NCBI GenBank assembly: GCA_963821235.1
Contig: CAWGCS010000001.1
Location: 744,001-808,000, forward strand
Source: CTSoil-043 sp963821235
GTDB lineage: Bacteria; Chloroflexota; Limnocylindria; Limnocylindrales; CSP1-4
Length of the DNA: 64,000 nucleotides
Reading direction: 5' to 3'
Under the pieces are notes generated by a model. That model was not told the origin of the DNA and did no database searches. It was given only the letters and a program-made list of their open reading frames with translations. The translations under genes and the position numbers were made by a program. Below, in pieces: positions 1-8,599 of this stretch (its first letter is position 1; every line of letters begins with the position of its first letter).

Positions 1-1129
1 CCACGAGCTGGAGGTGCAGGAAGCTCGGGTCGTGGATGCGCATCCGGAACGGCTGGTCGGTCCCGTCGCTGATCACGTAGGTGGAGTACTGGCCGCGCGG
101 CGACTCGATGGCGCTGAAGGCGCGTCCCGGTCGCGGGCGCAGGAGGCGCGGCAGCCTGGCCGAGACCGGCCCGTCGGGCATCTGGTGGAGGCACTGGTCG
201 ATGATCCGGAGGCTCTGCTTGACCTCGTCCATCCGGAGCAGGTAGCGGGCCAGCGAGTCGCCCTCGGCGCGCGTCGGGATGTCGAAGTCGAGCTCCGGGT
301 AGACGCTGTACGGGTGCGCCCGGCGGAGGTCGAAGGGGACACCGGAGGCCCGCAGGTTGGGGCCCGTGGTGCACATCCGGAGCGCCGTCTCGCGGTCGAC
401 GACGCCCAGTCCGCGGGCCCGCCGGACGAAGATCTCGTTCTCGTTGAGGAGGCTCATGCCGGCCTCCAGCTGGGCTCCGGCGCGGGTCATCCAGTCCCCG
501 AGGCGGCTCATGAACTCGTGGTTGAGGTCGCCGTTGACGCCGCCGATCCGGAAGTAGTTGAAGAGGAGCTTCTGGCCGGTCAGGGCCGCCAGCATCTCCA
601 TGATCTCGTCGCGCTCGGCGAAGCTCCACAGGATGGGGGTGATCCCACCGAGGTCGAGGGCGTACCAGCCGAGGAAGAGCATGTGGCTGGCGATCCGGTT
701 CAGCTCGGCCGAGAGGACCCGGATGTACTCCGCTCGGCGGGGCACCTGGAGGTCGAGGAGCTTCTCGAAGGAGAGGACGGCGCCCCACTCGTTGAAGAGC
801 GAGCTGATGTACTCGAGGGGATCGACCTGGCTGATGACCTGGTGGTAGTCGGCGTTCTCGCACAGCTTCTCCACCCCCCGGTGGAGGTAGCCGAGCACCG
901 GGTCGAGGTCGGTCACCTGCTCCCCGTTGATCTTGAGGACCACGCGCAGCACGCCGTGCGTCGAGGGGTGCTGGGGGCCCATGTTGAGGAGCATCTCGCC
1001 GTCCTTGAGGGCGTAGAACTCCTGCTGGCGCTCCGTCCGGGCCATCGGGATCGGCTCGAAGATCCCGGCATGGTCGATCGGGATCGTCAGCGTCGGGTCG
1101 TCGAGGCTCGGTCGCGTCGGGGTCGCCAT
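1..1129 (-). CDS. nuoD: NADH-quinone oxidoreductase subunit D (5' part; 3' end outside window)
   Basis: NuoD is the 49-kDa-type peripheral-arm subunit of respiratory complex I; with NuoB it forms the quinone-reduction site at the cytoplasmic side of the membrane. The minus-strand reading frame opens with ATG at 1129 and runs without a stop to the window edge (376 codons). NuoD hallmarks are visible: MGPQHPSTHGVLR near residue 40, GYLHRGVEK, the RIASH...LGWYALDLG stretch, VNGDLNHEF and RMRIHDPSFLHLQ at the truncated end. About 35-40 C-terminal residues should lie outside the window. The start is 8 nt after the nuoC stop, so it belongs to the nuoABCD operon. The cut is the window edge, not a mutation. 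Confidence 0.95.
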   Translation of the reverse strand, partial: MATPTRPSLDDPTLTIPIDHAGIFEPIPMARTERQQEFYALKDGEMLLNMGPQHPSTHGVLRVVLKINGEQVTDLDPVLGYLHRGVEKLCENADYHQVISQVDPLEYISSLFNEWGAVLSFEKLLDLQVPRRAEYIRVLSAELNRIASHMLFLGWYALDLGGITPILWSFAERDEIMEMLAALTGQKLLFNYFRIGGVNGDLNHEFMSRLGDWMTRAGAQLEAGMSLLNENEIFVRRARGLGVVDRETALRMCTTGPNLRASGVPFDLRRAHPYSVYPELDFDIPTRAEGDSLARYLLRMDEVKQSLRIIDQCLHQMPDGPVSARLPRLLRPRPGRAFSAIESPRGQYSTYVISDGTDQPFRMRIHDPSFLHLQLV

Positions 1130-1137
1130 CTCGTCGC

Positions 1138-1689
1138 CTACGCTCCGGGCGACGTGCGCCGCAGGGTGGTCTCGTCGGCATCCGCCGGAGCGGCGGCGCG
1201 CTCCATCGGCCTGATGCCGCCGCCGGGCGAGCGGGCGCTGTCGTCGGCGAGGTGGAAGTCCTTGCGAAGCGGGAAGCTGGTGAAGTCGTCGGGCAGGTAG
1301 ATCCGGCGCAGGTCGCGGTTGCCCTCGAAGACGAGGCCGAACATGTCGTAGGCCTCGCGCTCCATCCATTCCGCGCCCTTCCAGAGGAAGGTGATCGACG
1401 GCAGCCGCGGCTCGTCGCGGGGGATGCCGTCGGCGATCACCCGGAGCCAGTCGGGCGTGACGTCGCTCCAGAGGTGGTAGACGACCTGGAACGTCGTGCC
1501 CGTGTCGACCCCGGACAGGTCGGCGAGGTACTCGAAGCGCAGGTCCGGCTCGTCGTGGAGCGTCCGCAGGACCTGGGGGACGTCGCCCGGACGAATCCGG
1601 ATCTCGGTCTGGTCCTGGCGCTGGCGGACCGGCCCCTCGAGCGAGGAGCCGAGCTTCCGCTCGAGGAGCGCCTTGAACGGGCGGTCCAC
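1138..1689 (-). CDS. nuoC: NADH-quinone oxidoreductase subunit C
   Basis: NuoC is the 30-kDa-type complex I subunit that packs against NuoD in the peripheral arm. The protein is 183 aa. The family signature is clear: a GAEWMEREAYDMFGL segment followed by EGNRDLRRIYLPDD and the FPLRKDF ending of the conserved block. I chose the GTG at 1689 because it follows the nuoB stop by 2 nt and has a Shine-Dalgarno GGAGGAC in the nuoB tail. The frame stays open further upstream inside nuoB, but that part is out of phase with nuoB and looks like noise. The short Pro/Ala-rich tail after LADDSARSP is lineage-specific. Confidence 0.93.
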   Translation of the reverse strand: MDRPFKALLERKLGSSLEGPVRQRQDQTEIRIRPGDVPQVLRTLHDEPDLRFEYLADLSGVDTGTTFQVVYHLWSDVTPDWLRVIADGIPRDEPRLPSITFLWKGAEWMEREAYDMFGLVFEGNRDLRRIYLPDDFTSFPLRKDFHLADDSARSPGGGIRPMERAAAPADADETTLRRTSPGA

Positions 1690-1691
1690 GC

Positions 1692-2462
1692 TCAGATGTC
1701 CTCCGGGACGCTGGGGCCGATCTTCCGCTCCGGCCAATGCCCGCGCCGGTCCTTGACGAGCTGCTGGAGCTTCATCATCCCGTAGATGAGGCCTTCGGGG
1801 CGGGGCGGGCAGCCCGGCACGTAGACGTCGACGGGCATGACCCGGTCGATCCCCTGGATCGTGCTGTAGCTCCGCTTGTAGCGGCCGCCGGAGCAGGTGC
1901 AGTCGCCCATCGCGACGACCCACTTCGGCTCCGGCATCTCCTCCCAGAGGCGGATGAGCGGGTCGGCCATCTTCGTGGTCAGGGTCCCGGCGACGATGAG
2001 CACGTCGGCCTGGCGGGGGCTCGCCCGGAAGGGGAACATGCCCCAGCGGTCGATGTCGTGGCGGCTCGTCGCGGTCGACATCATCTCGATGGCGCAGCAG
2101 GCCAGGCCGGACAGGAGCGGCCAGAGGCTGTTCATCCGGATCAGGTCGAGGACGTAGTCGGCCTTGGTCGGGATGACGTCGAGGGCGCCCCAGCGGCCGT
2201 CGTTGCGACGCCCTTCGCCGGATTCCTCGTAGCGCCGGAGGGCCATGGTGGGGGCCTGGTCGAGGGGCACGCCCTCGTAGGCCTCCGGGGCCTCGGGCGT
2301 CCACAGCGTGTTGGCCACGACGATGGCCTCGGCCAGCGCGTCGTCGGCGGTCGTCGCCGGGACCGGGAGGCGGCTGCCCGGCTCGCCCGGCGCGCGTCCG
2401 GCCGTTGCGTCCGGCGCGACGGCCCGGGACCCGGTGGGGCGGATGCCCGTCGGGCGGGTCAT
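1692..2462 (-). CDS. nuoB: NADH-quinone oxidoreductase subunit B with long N-terminal extension
   Basis: NuoB carries the terminal [4Fe-4S] cluster N2 that hands electrons to quinone. The conserved core starts near residue 92 (WGALDVIP) and contains the cluster ligands: the Cys pair at 122-123 (LACCAIEMM), the Cys at 188 in GDCTCSGG and Cys218 in VPGCPPRPEG. The start ATG at 2462 overlaps the nuoA stop as ATGA, which argues for translational coupling. At 256 aa it is longer than the usual 160-200. The first ~90 residues are Ala/Pro-rich, then DALAEAIVVANTLWTP, and match nothing I recognise. An internal ATG near codon 73 (MALRRYEE) is an alternative start. Confidence 0.93.
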   Translation of the reverse strand: MTRPTGIRPTGSRAVAPDATAGRAPGEPGSRLPVPATTADDALAEAIVVANTLWTPEAPEAYEGVPLDQAPTMALRRYEESGEGRRNDGRWGALDVIPTKADYVLDLIRMNSLWPLLSGLACCAIEMMSTATSRHDIDRWGMFPFRASPRQADVLIVAGTLTTKMADPLIRLWEEMPEPKWVVAMGDCTCSGGRYKRSYSTIQGIDRVMPVDVYVPGCPPRPEGLIYGMMKLQQLVKDRRGHWPERKIGPSVPEDI

Positions 2463-2815
2463 CGCCACGTCAGGACCCCCTTGCGCCAGGCGTATGCCAG
2501 GCCGAGCAGGAGGATGGCGATGAAGACGGCCATCGAGGTGATGATCCCCGGGATCGGGTCGCGCACGACCAGCGCCCACAGGAAGACGAAGACCACCTCG
2601 ATGTCGAAGGCAACGAAGAGGAGGGCGTAGATGTAGTAGGAGATCCCGAAACGGCCGTGCGTGTCGCCGTACGTCGGGATGCCGCTCTCATAGGGCAGGC
2701 CCTTGAGCGGGCTGCCCTTCGTGCGGTGGCTGATCAGCCACGAGGCGCCGATCGTCAGGAAGACGAAGGTGACGCCCGCGAAGGCGAAGCCGACGACGTA
2801 CCAGATGCCTTCCAT
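2459..2815 (-). CDS. nuoA: NADH-quinone oxidoreductase subunit A
   Basis: NuoA is a small membrane subunit of complex I at the junction of the peripheral and membrane arms. The 118-aa product has three hydrophobic helices. It shows the family motif of a SH..KGSPLKGLPYESG loop, then GRFGISYYIYALLFVAFDIEVVF with the conserved acidic residues in the second helix. I chose ATG 2815, which gives a normal length and has AGAGAGG just upstream. The frame continues to a GTG at 2920, but that adds 35 hydrophilic residues foreign to the family. It is the first gene of the nuoABCD series seen here. Confidence 0.93.
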   Translation of the reverse strand: MEGIWYVVGFAFAGVTFVFLTIGASWLISHRTKGSPLKGLPYESGIPTYGDTHGRFGISYYIYALLFVAFDIEVVFVFLWALVVRDPIPGIITSMAVFIAILLLGLAYAWRKGVLTWR

Positions 2816-2947
2816 CGCACCTCTCTGCGGCCGGCGTTCAGGGTCGCGCACGGTGTCCGTGCTCGGCCCGTTCGTGTCCGCCGGCCCGGCGGGAAGCTCG
2901 GGTGAGACGCGCGCACGCACGCACCCGGGGGGCGGGCCTGCGGGGCC

Positions 2948-2953
2948 ATCCTA
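2948..2953 (-). promoter_or_regulatory. Possible -10 box of the nuo operon
   Basis: On the minus strand the hexamer is TAGGAT, fitting the TANNNT form seen before many genes in this window. It would start transcription near 2940, giving a leader of about 125 nt before nuoA. No convincing -35 box is visible. Confidence 0.35.
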
Positions 2954-3032
2954 GCAGGGGATCGTGGCGGGTGGCGCGCCCCTCGGCTGGGCGGCCCCGC
3001 CCTTCGTCGGCCGCCGTCGCGGGCGGTCCCTG

Positions 3033-4187
3033 CTACCGCCGGCCCGGCATGCGGTAGGCAAGGCCGCGGAGGGGCGGATCGGGGGCGATCCCGCGACCGG
3101 CGAAGACCGCCCGGAAGCCACCCAGATGTCGCGGGTCGAGCAGCCGCATCACGGCCGACCGGAGCGCGAGGGCGTCGCTGGCGCTCGCCGCCGCCTCCTG
3201 CCCGCGGCGGAGGAGCTCGTCGAGGCCGCAGCCGGCCAGCAGCTCCGCCTGGGTCGTCTCGCCGAGGACCGCCAGCCCCGCCTCGGCCAGCGCGGCGGCG
3301 AGCGCCGTCGTGTCGACGTGGGCCGTGATGTCGCGCTCGCCGACGTCCCGGTACGGCGCGTCCGGCGCCCCGTCGGCGACGTGACCCCGGTACGTCATCA
3401 GGGTGCCGGCCCGGTGCTGCGGCCCGAGCAGCTCGGCCGCCGGGCCGCCGTAGTCGAGCACGAGGACGAGGCCAGCTGCGAGCCGGCGCCCCACCTCGCC
3501 GGCCCACCCCTCGACGGCGGGCCGGACCTCCAGCCGCTGCCCCTCGGCGAGCCCCGTGCCTGCGGCGCGGAGCGCCTCGAGCCTGGCGGCGAGCGCCGGA
3601 TCGGCGATCTCGGCGAGAGCCTCCACGAACCCGCCCTCCGCGCCGACGTCGACCAGGACCTCGTGCGCGCCGCCGCCGCGGACCTCCACGACGTGCACGG
3701 GCAGGGCGTCGAGGTACTCGTTCGCGAGAACGATACCGGCGGTCGGCGCGTCGTCGAGCGCGCCCGGATCGACGAGGGGCAGGCCGGCCTCGGCCGCCCG
3801 GACGGCCAGCTCCGCGAGCCGGTGGCGGTTCAGCTCGACCGGCGCATAGGCGAGGGCCCCGGCAAGCGGCGAGCGGTCGGCCCGGAGCCCGGCCAGGATC
3901 GCGAGGGCCAGGGTCCCGGACCCGGCGCCGTACTCCAGGAGCGTGAACGGGAGCGGCCGGCCGGCCCGCTCCCACACCTCGTGCGCCTGCCGGGCGAGGG
4001 CCGCCCCGAAGATCGGATGGAGCTCGGGGGCGGTCAGGAAGTCGCCCGGCCGCGTCGGGCGGGCCGTCGCTGCCGTGTAGTAGCCGCCGTCGGGATGGCC
4101 GAGCGCAAGGGCCATGTAGTCGGCGAACGGGATGGGGCCCCGCCGACGGATCTCGGCGCGGATGGCCTCCGCCACGGGCGACGCCAT
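3033..4187 (-). CDS. MidA-family SAM-dependent methyltransferase
   Basis: This 384-aa protein belongs to the MidA/NDUFAF7 family (PF02636), SAM-dependent methyltransferases. The mitochondrial member methylates an arginine of the 49-kDa subunit (NuoD homologue) during complex I assembly. Visible features are the PFADYMALALGHPDGGYY N-terminus, the SAM-binding motif LEYGAGSGTLALAIL, and ANEYLDALPVHVVE, typical of the family. The start ATG overlaps the upstream stop as TGATG. Its position next to nuoABCD fits a role in complex I assembly, though the bacterial substrate is not established and this link is inference. Confidence 0.8.
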   Translation of the reverse strand: MASPVAEAIRAEIRRRGPIPFADYMALALGHPDGGYYTAATARPTRPGDFLTAPELHPIFGAALARQAHEVWERAGRPLPFTLLEYGAGSGTLALAILAGLRADRSPLAGALAYAPVELNRHRLAELAVRAAEAGLPLVDPGALDDAPTAGIVLANEYLDALPVHVVEVRGGGAHEVLVDVGAEGGFVEALAEIADPALAARLEALRAAGTGLAEGQRLEVRPAVEGWAGEVGRRLAAGLVLVLDYGGPAAELLGPQHRAGTLMTYRGHVADGAPDAPYRDVGERDITAHVDTTALAAALAEAGLAVLGETTQAELLAGCGLDELLRRGQEAAASASDALALRSAVMRLLDPRHLGGFRAVFAGRGIAPDPPLRGLAYRMPGRR

Positions 4188-5242
4188 CAGCGATCTCGCG
4201 CGAGCAGCCGCAGGCCCGGGCCCACGAGCGTGTGGCCGCCCAGGACGATCGGGATCGGGGCATCGGCCGCCGACGCCGTCAGGGCGCGAAGCCACGGGTC
4301 ATGGACCCGGCCCGCCAGCAGCAGGTCGCTTGCGTAGCGATCCTCCGGCCGCGGCCAGGCGGCCTCGTCCGGGCCGAGGCGGTGGGCCAGCAGGACGCGG
4401 GAATCGACGACGGCCGCGTCGCCGAGCCGGCCGAGGAGCCCGCCCAGCGCGTCCGGGCCGTCGCGATCGAGGAGGATCCCGAGCGCGGAGGCCGGCGGTC
4501 GTGCCGACACGCCGCCGGTGGCTGGGGACCAGGCCAGCCGCGAGGCCGCCCGGAGCCCGCGCTCCTCCACGAGGGCGCGGACGCGGCAGGCCGCCCTTCG
4601 CTCGAGGACCGCGAGCGTCCCGGCCGACGTGCGGCCGGAGACGGTGAGCTCCGCCCGACGGTCGGCCATGACCGACCGGACGGCGGCAAGGCGCGTCGGG
4701 AATGGAGACCCTGCCGCGGTGGCCGGCAGCGCCCCGCCGGCGAGCACGATGTCGGCCGGCGAGTCGTAGTCGATCCCGAGCCGCTCTCGCCGGCGGAGGT
4801 CGTCGACGGCATACCCGGCAACCTCCTCCAGCCAGCGCGGGAGCACGTTGTCGGCTGGCAGGTCGGGGAGGCCGCCCAGCACGGCCGCCCGGGCCACCGC
4901 CACGACGTCGGCCGAGAAGCGGTTGTTGGCCAGGGCGCGCGGCGCCCCCGACGCGGCCGCGGCCACGAACGCGCGGTAGTCGGCCGGGCGAGCGAGCGGG
5001 ATCGCGCCGGAGCCCAGGACCACGAGGCCCCCCTCGAGCGGCGCCGCGAGGCGGCGGAGGCGGGCGCCGAACGGCTCCTCTCCCGCCTCCTCGACGATCC
5101 GGGCCGTGGCCGCCCCGGCGGCCAGGAAGGCCGCGACGTGGCGTGCCGCCAGCCCTCGCCGCGCGCCGTCGAGCGCGACCGCGAGCGGGCCCGCGCCGGG
5201 GGGGAGCGGCGGATGGAGGACGAGGACGGCGACGTCGGCCAC
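4187..5242 (-). CDS. Conserved-looking protein of unknown function
   Basis: I do not recognise this 351-aa Ala/Arg-rich protein with certainty. The order of motifs (VVLGSGAIPLARPADYRAFV, then ANNRFSADVVAV, then GIDYDSPADIVLAGG) recalls GT-A-type nucleotidyltransferases of the MobA/CofC kind, where an acidic motif is followed by an SPADL-like segment. The usual signature lysine/glycine N-terminus is not obvious. It is soluble with no signal peptide. GTG 5242 was preferred over GTG 5266 because the latter would overlap the divergent folK start. Its stop is coupled to the MidA-type gene by TGATG, so the two are co-transcribed. Confidence 0.55.
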   Translation of the reverse strand: MADVAVLVLHPPLPPGAGPLAVALDGARRGLAARHVAAFLAAGAATARIVEEAGEEPFGARLRRLAAPLEGGLVVLGSGAIPLARPADYRAFVAAAASGAPRALANNRFSADVVAVARAAVLGGLPDLPADNVLPRWLEEVAGYAVDDLRRRERLGIDYDSPADIVLAGGALPATAAGSPFPTRLAAVRSVMADRRAELTVSGRTSAGTLAVLERRAACRVRALVEERGLRAASRLAWSPATGGVSARPPASALGILLDRDGPDALGGLLGRLGDAAVVDSRVLLAHRLGPDEAAWPRPEDRYASDLLLAGRVHDPWLRALTASAADAPIPIVLGGHTLVGPGLRLLARDR

Positions 5243-5247
5243 GCGCG

Positions 5248-5253
5248 TATTCT
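5248..5253 (+). promoter_or_regulatory. -10 box TATTCT directly before folK (leaderless type)
   Basis: TATTCT ends 6 nt before the folK ATG, so transcription is expected to start at or next to the start codon. No Shine-Dalgarno sequence fits between them. Confidence 0.5.
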
Positions 5254-5259
5254 CGGGGC

Positions 5260-5907
5260 ATGGCACCCGTTCCGCGCCACCCGCACCGGCCCCGGCCGAG
5301 CCCCCACCGGGTCCGCGCCTACGTGGGCCTGGGGGCCAACCTCGGCGACGCCGCCGCCACGCTGGCGGCCGGCGTCCACGCCCTGGCCGCGCTGCCGGCC
5401 GCGCGGCTCGTCGGCGTGTCGCGGCTCTATGCCACGGCGCCCGTCGGCGTGGTCGACCAGCCCGAGTTCCGCAACGCGGTCGCCGCGCTCGACGTGCCGG
5501 CCGGCCCGGACCCCGCGACTGGCGCCCTGGCCCTGCTCCTCGCCCTCAAGGGGCTGGAGCGCGCCTTTGGCCGCGAGGCCCGCGAGCGCTGGGGGCCGCG
5601 GGAGCTGGATCTCGACCTGCTGATCTTCGGCCGCCACGCCGTCGGCGTGGAGCGCCCGGGCGGCGCCCGCAGCGACGATCCGGCGAAGCCCGCCGTGCAG
5701 TGGCTCAGGGTCCCCCATGCGAGCGCCCGGGAGCGCCTCTTCGTGCTCGCCCCGCTGGCCGACCTCGCGCCCGGCCTGCGGCCCCCCGGCTGGGCCGAGA
5801 CCGTCGCGACGGCACGTGCCCGCGCGGAATCCCGCGAGGGTCCAGAGGCCGTCCGCCCGATCGCGTCTTGGGATGCGCGCGCCGGCGGCTGGGCGGCGAC
5901 TCCCTGA
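5260..5907 (+). CDS. folK: 2-amino-4-hydroxy-6-hydroxymethyldihydropteridine pyrophosphokinase
   Basis: HPPK transfers pyrophosphate from ATP to 6-hydroxymethyl-7,8-dihydropterin in folate synthesis. The 215-aa protein opens its domain with YVGLGANLGD and carries the diagnostic WGPRELDLDLLIFG motif near residue 115, with the two Mg-binding aspartates. It is followed by the PHASARERLFVLAPLADLAPG block typical of the C-terminal half. The ATG at 5260 is chosen because it lies just behind a TATTCT box. No other folate genes are adjacent. The gene ends exactly where the convergent glpX gene ends, with no spacer. The last ~30 residues are a low-complexity tail. Confidence 0.92.
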   Translation: MAPVPRHPHRPRPSPHRVRAYVGLGANLGDAAATLAAGVHALAALPAARLVGVSRLYATAPVGVVDQPEFRNAVAALDVPAGPDPATGALALLLALKGLERAFGREARERWGPRELDLDLLIFGRHAVGVERPGGARSDDPAKPAVQWLRVPHASARERLFVLAPLADLAPGLRPPGWAETVATARARAESREGPEAVRPIASWDARAGGWAATP

Positions 5908-6891
5908 CTACAGCCGCACGGCCGGCGGGCGGCTCCGGTCGAACATGTGGACCGTGTCGACGAAGCGGACCTGCTTGGTCTGGTAAGCCATCACCAGGGA
6001 GTGCGTGCGTGCGCCGCCGCCGAAGAAGCGGACCCCTTCGAGGAGGTCGCCCTTGGTGACCCCGGTCGCGGCGAAGACGACGTTCTCCCCCGAGGCGAGG
6101 TCGGCGGTCCGGTAGACGCGGGTCGGGTCGCCGTGGCCCATCCCCTGCGCCCGCTCCCGCTCCGCGTCCGAGCGGAAGACGAGGCGAGCCTGGATCTCGC
6201 CGCCGAGGCAGCGCAGGGCCGCGGCCGTGAGGACGCCCTCCGGCGCGCCGCCGATTCCCATCACGGCGTGGACGCCGGTCCCCGAGACGGCGGTGCTGAT
6301 GGCGGCGGAGAGGTCGCCGTCGCTGATGAGCTTGATCCGGGCGCCCGCGGCCCTGACCTCGGCGATGAGGGCCTCGTGGCGGGGCCGCTCCAGGATGACC
6401 ACGGTGATGTCGTTGACGCCCCGGCCGAGGGCCGACGCGATGCGGCGCAGGTTCTCGGACGGGGGAGCGGTGATGTCGACCTTGCCGGCCACGACCGGCC
6501 CGACGCAGAGCTTCTCCATGTAGCAGTCCGGCGCGTTGAGCAGGCCGCCGCGGTCGGAGGCGGCGAGGACGGTGATCGAGTTCGCCTGCCCGTGGGCGAC
6601 GAGGTTCGTTCCCTCGAGCGGGTCGACGGCGATGTCGATCTCCGGCGCCTCGCCCACGGCGCTGGACGGGTCGCCGACGCGCTCGCCGATGAAGAGCATG
6701 GGAGCCCGGTCCCGTTCCCCCTCGCCGATGACGATCCGGGCGTCGATGGGGATCTCGTCGAAGGCGCGGCGCATCGCCTCCACCGCGAGCCGGTCTGCCT
6801 CGTTGTTGTCGCCCCGGCCCATGAGCCTCGCGGACGCGATTGCGGCCGCCTCGGTCACGCGGATCAGCTCCAGCGAGAGCAGGCGCTCCAT
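5908..6891 (-). CDS. glpX: Class II fructose-1,6-bisphosphatase
   Basis: GlpX hydrolyses fructose-1,6-bisphosphate to fructose-6-phosphate in gluconeogenesis. Its length (327 aa) is normal for the family. Recognisable segments include ASARLMGRGDNNEADRLAV, VIGEGERDRAPMLFIGE, the metal-binding DPLEGTNLVAHG, YMEKLCVGP, the GGAPEGVLTAAALRCLGG loop, and a C-terminal FFGGGARTHSLVM. The start ATG 6891 is preceded by a G-rich ribosome site. It lies 40 nt downstream of purH on the same strand and may share its transcript. Confidence 0.94.
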   Translation of the reverse strand: MERLLSLELIRVTEAAAIASARLMGRGDNNEADRLAVEAMRRAFDEIPIDARIVIGEGERDRAPMLFIGERVGDPSSAVGEAPEIDIAVDPLEGTNLVAHGQANSITVLAASDRGGLLNAPDCYMEKLCVGPVVAGKVDITAPPSENLRRIASALGRGVNDITVVILERPRHEALIAEVRAAGARIKLISDGDLSAAISTAVSGTGVHAVMGIGGAPEGVLTAAALRCLGGEIQARLVFRSDAERERAQGMGHGDPTRVYRTADLASGENVVFAATGVTKGDLLEGVRFFGGGARTHSLVMAYQTKQVRFVDTVHMFDRSRPPAVRL

Positions 6892-6931
6892 CGGTCGGAT
6901 CCCCCCTGCGATGCGGGACGCGGCGCCGGCG

Positions 6932-8479
6932 TCAGTGCCGGAAGTGGCGCCGTCCGGTGAAGACCATTGCGAGGTGGTGCCGGTCGGCCACCTCGATCGC
7001 CATCTCGTCGCGGCGGGAGCCGCCCGGCTGGATGATCGCCGTGACTCCCGCGATCGCCGCGTGGGCGATGACGTCGGGGAACGGGAAGTAGGCGTCGGAC
7101 GACATCACCGCGGTCTTGGCGCGATCGCCCGCCCGGTGCAGCGCGATCTCGACGGCGACCTGGCGGCTGACCTGGCCGCCGCCGATCCCGACCGTCTGGA
7201 GATTCCGGGCCAGGACGATCGCGTTGGACCGTACGTGGGCGGCCGCCCGCCAGGCGAACATGAGGTCGGTCAGCTCCTCGAGCGTCGGGCGCCGCTGGGT
7301 GACGACTCGCAGCTGGCCACGATCGAGGGCGGTCCCGTCGAGGGTCTCCACGAGGAGCCCACCGCCGACCCGCTTGAAATCGAGGGCGGCGATCCCGTAG
7401 TCCCGCAGGCCGTCGGACGGGTTGGGGGGAACCTGGAGGACCTCGAGCTCCGGGCGCGCGGCCAGGACCCGGAGGGCCGCGTCGGCGAAGCCGGGAGCGA
7501 TGAGCCCCTCGAACGTCCCCTCGGCGATCGCCCGGGCGGTCGCCTCGTCGACAGGCCGGTTCACGGCGACGGTGCTGCCGAACGCGGCGGCCGGGTCCGT
7601 CTCGAGGGCCCGCCGGAGGGCCCCCGCGAGGTCGTGGTCGGAGGCGATCCCGACCGGGTCGGTGTGACGCACGACGACCGCCGTCGGGGCCGCGAAGTCG
7701 GCCGCGATCCGCCACGCGGCGTCGAGGTCGAGGAGGTCGTTGAACGAGGGCTCCCGGCCCTGCAGGCGAGTGGCGTCGGCCAGGGTGCCGTCGCGGTGGG
7801 TGGTCTCGCGGTAGAAGGCGGCTCGCTGGTGGGGGTTCTCGCCGTGCGGGAGGTCGGCGACCTTCTGCAGGACGACGCTCAGGTGGGGCGGGAACGTCGT
7901 CCCGGTGACCTGGTTGAGGTACGCGGCGACCTCCGCATGGTAGGCGGCAACGATGGCGAAGGCCTCGGCCGCGAGGCGCTGGCGCAGCTCCGCCGAGACG
8001 GAGCCGCGGTCGCGGATCTCGGCCACCACCTGGTCGTAGGCCGCCGGGCTGGGCACGGCCGCCACGCCGGCGTGGTTGCGCGCCGCGGCCGAGAGGAGGG
8101 CCGTGCCGCCGACGTCGATCATCTCGATGGCCTCGTCGAGGGGCACCCGACGCCCGCCGACCTGGGGAGCGAAGGGGGCCACGTTGACGACAACGAGGTC
8201 GATGAGGCCGATCCCGTGCTCGGCCAGCTCCGCGAGCTGCTCCGGCCGGTCGCGCCGCGCCAGGATGCCCGCGTACACGGCCGGGTGGAACGTCTTGACC
8301 ATCCCGCCGACGAGCGAAGGGACGTTCGTCAGCGCGGCCACCGGCAGGACGTCGAGGCCGTCCGCGGCGAGGTGCTCGCGGGTCCCGTCGGTCGCGTAGA
8401 CCTCGACGCCGAGAGCGAGCAGGTCGCCCGCGAGGCCGGCCAGGCCCTGGCGGTTGGCAACCGAGAGGAGGGCACGCAC
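6932..8479 (-). CDS. purH: Bifunctional AICAR formyltransferase / IMP cyclohydrolase
   Basis: PurH performs the last two steps of IMP synthesis. The N-terminal cyclohydrolase (MGS-like) domain begins RALLSVANRQGL. The transformylase domain shows LPHGENPHQRAAFY, SFNDLLDLDAAW, DPAAAFGSTVAVNR, SNAIVLARNLQTVGIGGGQ and ends AMVFTGRRHFRH, the normal C-terminus. At 515 aa it is full length. One oddity: the conserved KHxxPxG motif reads RHTDPVG, so the catalytic-site lysine is arginine, and KTLHP reads KTFHP. GTG 8479 is preceded by GGAGGT ten bases upstream. Confidence 0.93.
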   Translation of the reverse strand: MRALLSVANRQGLAGLAGDLLALGVEVYATDGTREHLAADGLDVLPVAALTNVPSLVGGMVKTFHPAVYAGILARRDRPEQLAELAEHGIGLIDLVVVNVAPFAPQVGGRRVPLDEAIEMIDVGGTALLSAAARNHAGVAAVPSPAAYDQVVAEIRDRGSVSAELRQRLAAEAFAIVAAYHAEVAAYLNQVTGTTFPPHLSVVLQKVADLPHGENPHQRAAFYRETTHRDGTLADATRLQGREPSFNDLLDLDAAWRIAADFAAPTAVVVRHTDPVGIASDHDLAGALRRALETDPAAAFGSTVAVNRPVDEATARAIAEGTFEGLIAPGFADAALRVLAARPELEVLQVPPNPSDGLRDYGIAALDFKRVGGGLLVETLDGTALDRGQLRVVTQRRPTLEELTDLMFAWRAAAHVRSNAIVLARNLQTVGIGGGQVSRQVAVEIALHRAGDRAKTAVMSSDAYFPFPDVIAHAAIAGVTAIIQPGGSRRDEMAIEVADRHHLAMVFTGRRHFRH

Positions 8480-8567
8480 CCGGCTGGACCTCCGTATGGG
8501 CGCGCCGGGGACCTCGCGCGCGCCGCCGCCGCCGCCCTGGGCGCCGGGCGGCGTTCACGAACCGTGG

Positions 8568-8599
8568 CCGAGTATACCGCGCGACCGTGGCATACTCGG
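8568..8599. promoter_or_regulatory. Inverted repeat with divergent -10 elements between purH and the 8714 gene
   Basis: CCGAGTAT (8568-8575) and ATACTCGG (8592-8599) form a perfect 8-bp inverted repeat with a 16-bp gap. The left arm contains TATACT on the minus strand, facing purH. The right arm contains CATACT on the plus strand, facing the membrane-protein gene. The symmetry suits a regulator binding between divergent promoters. No clear -35 boxes are seen. Confidence 0.45.
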
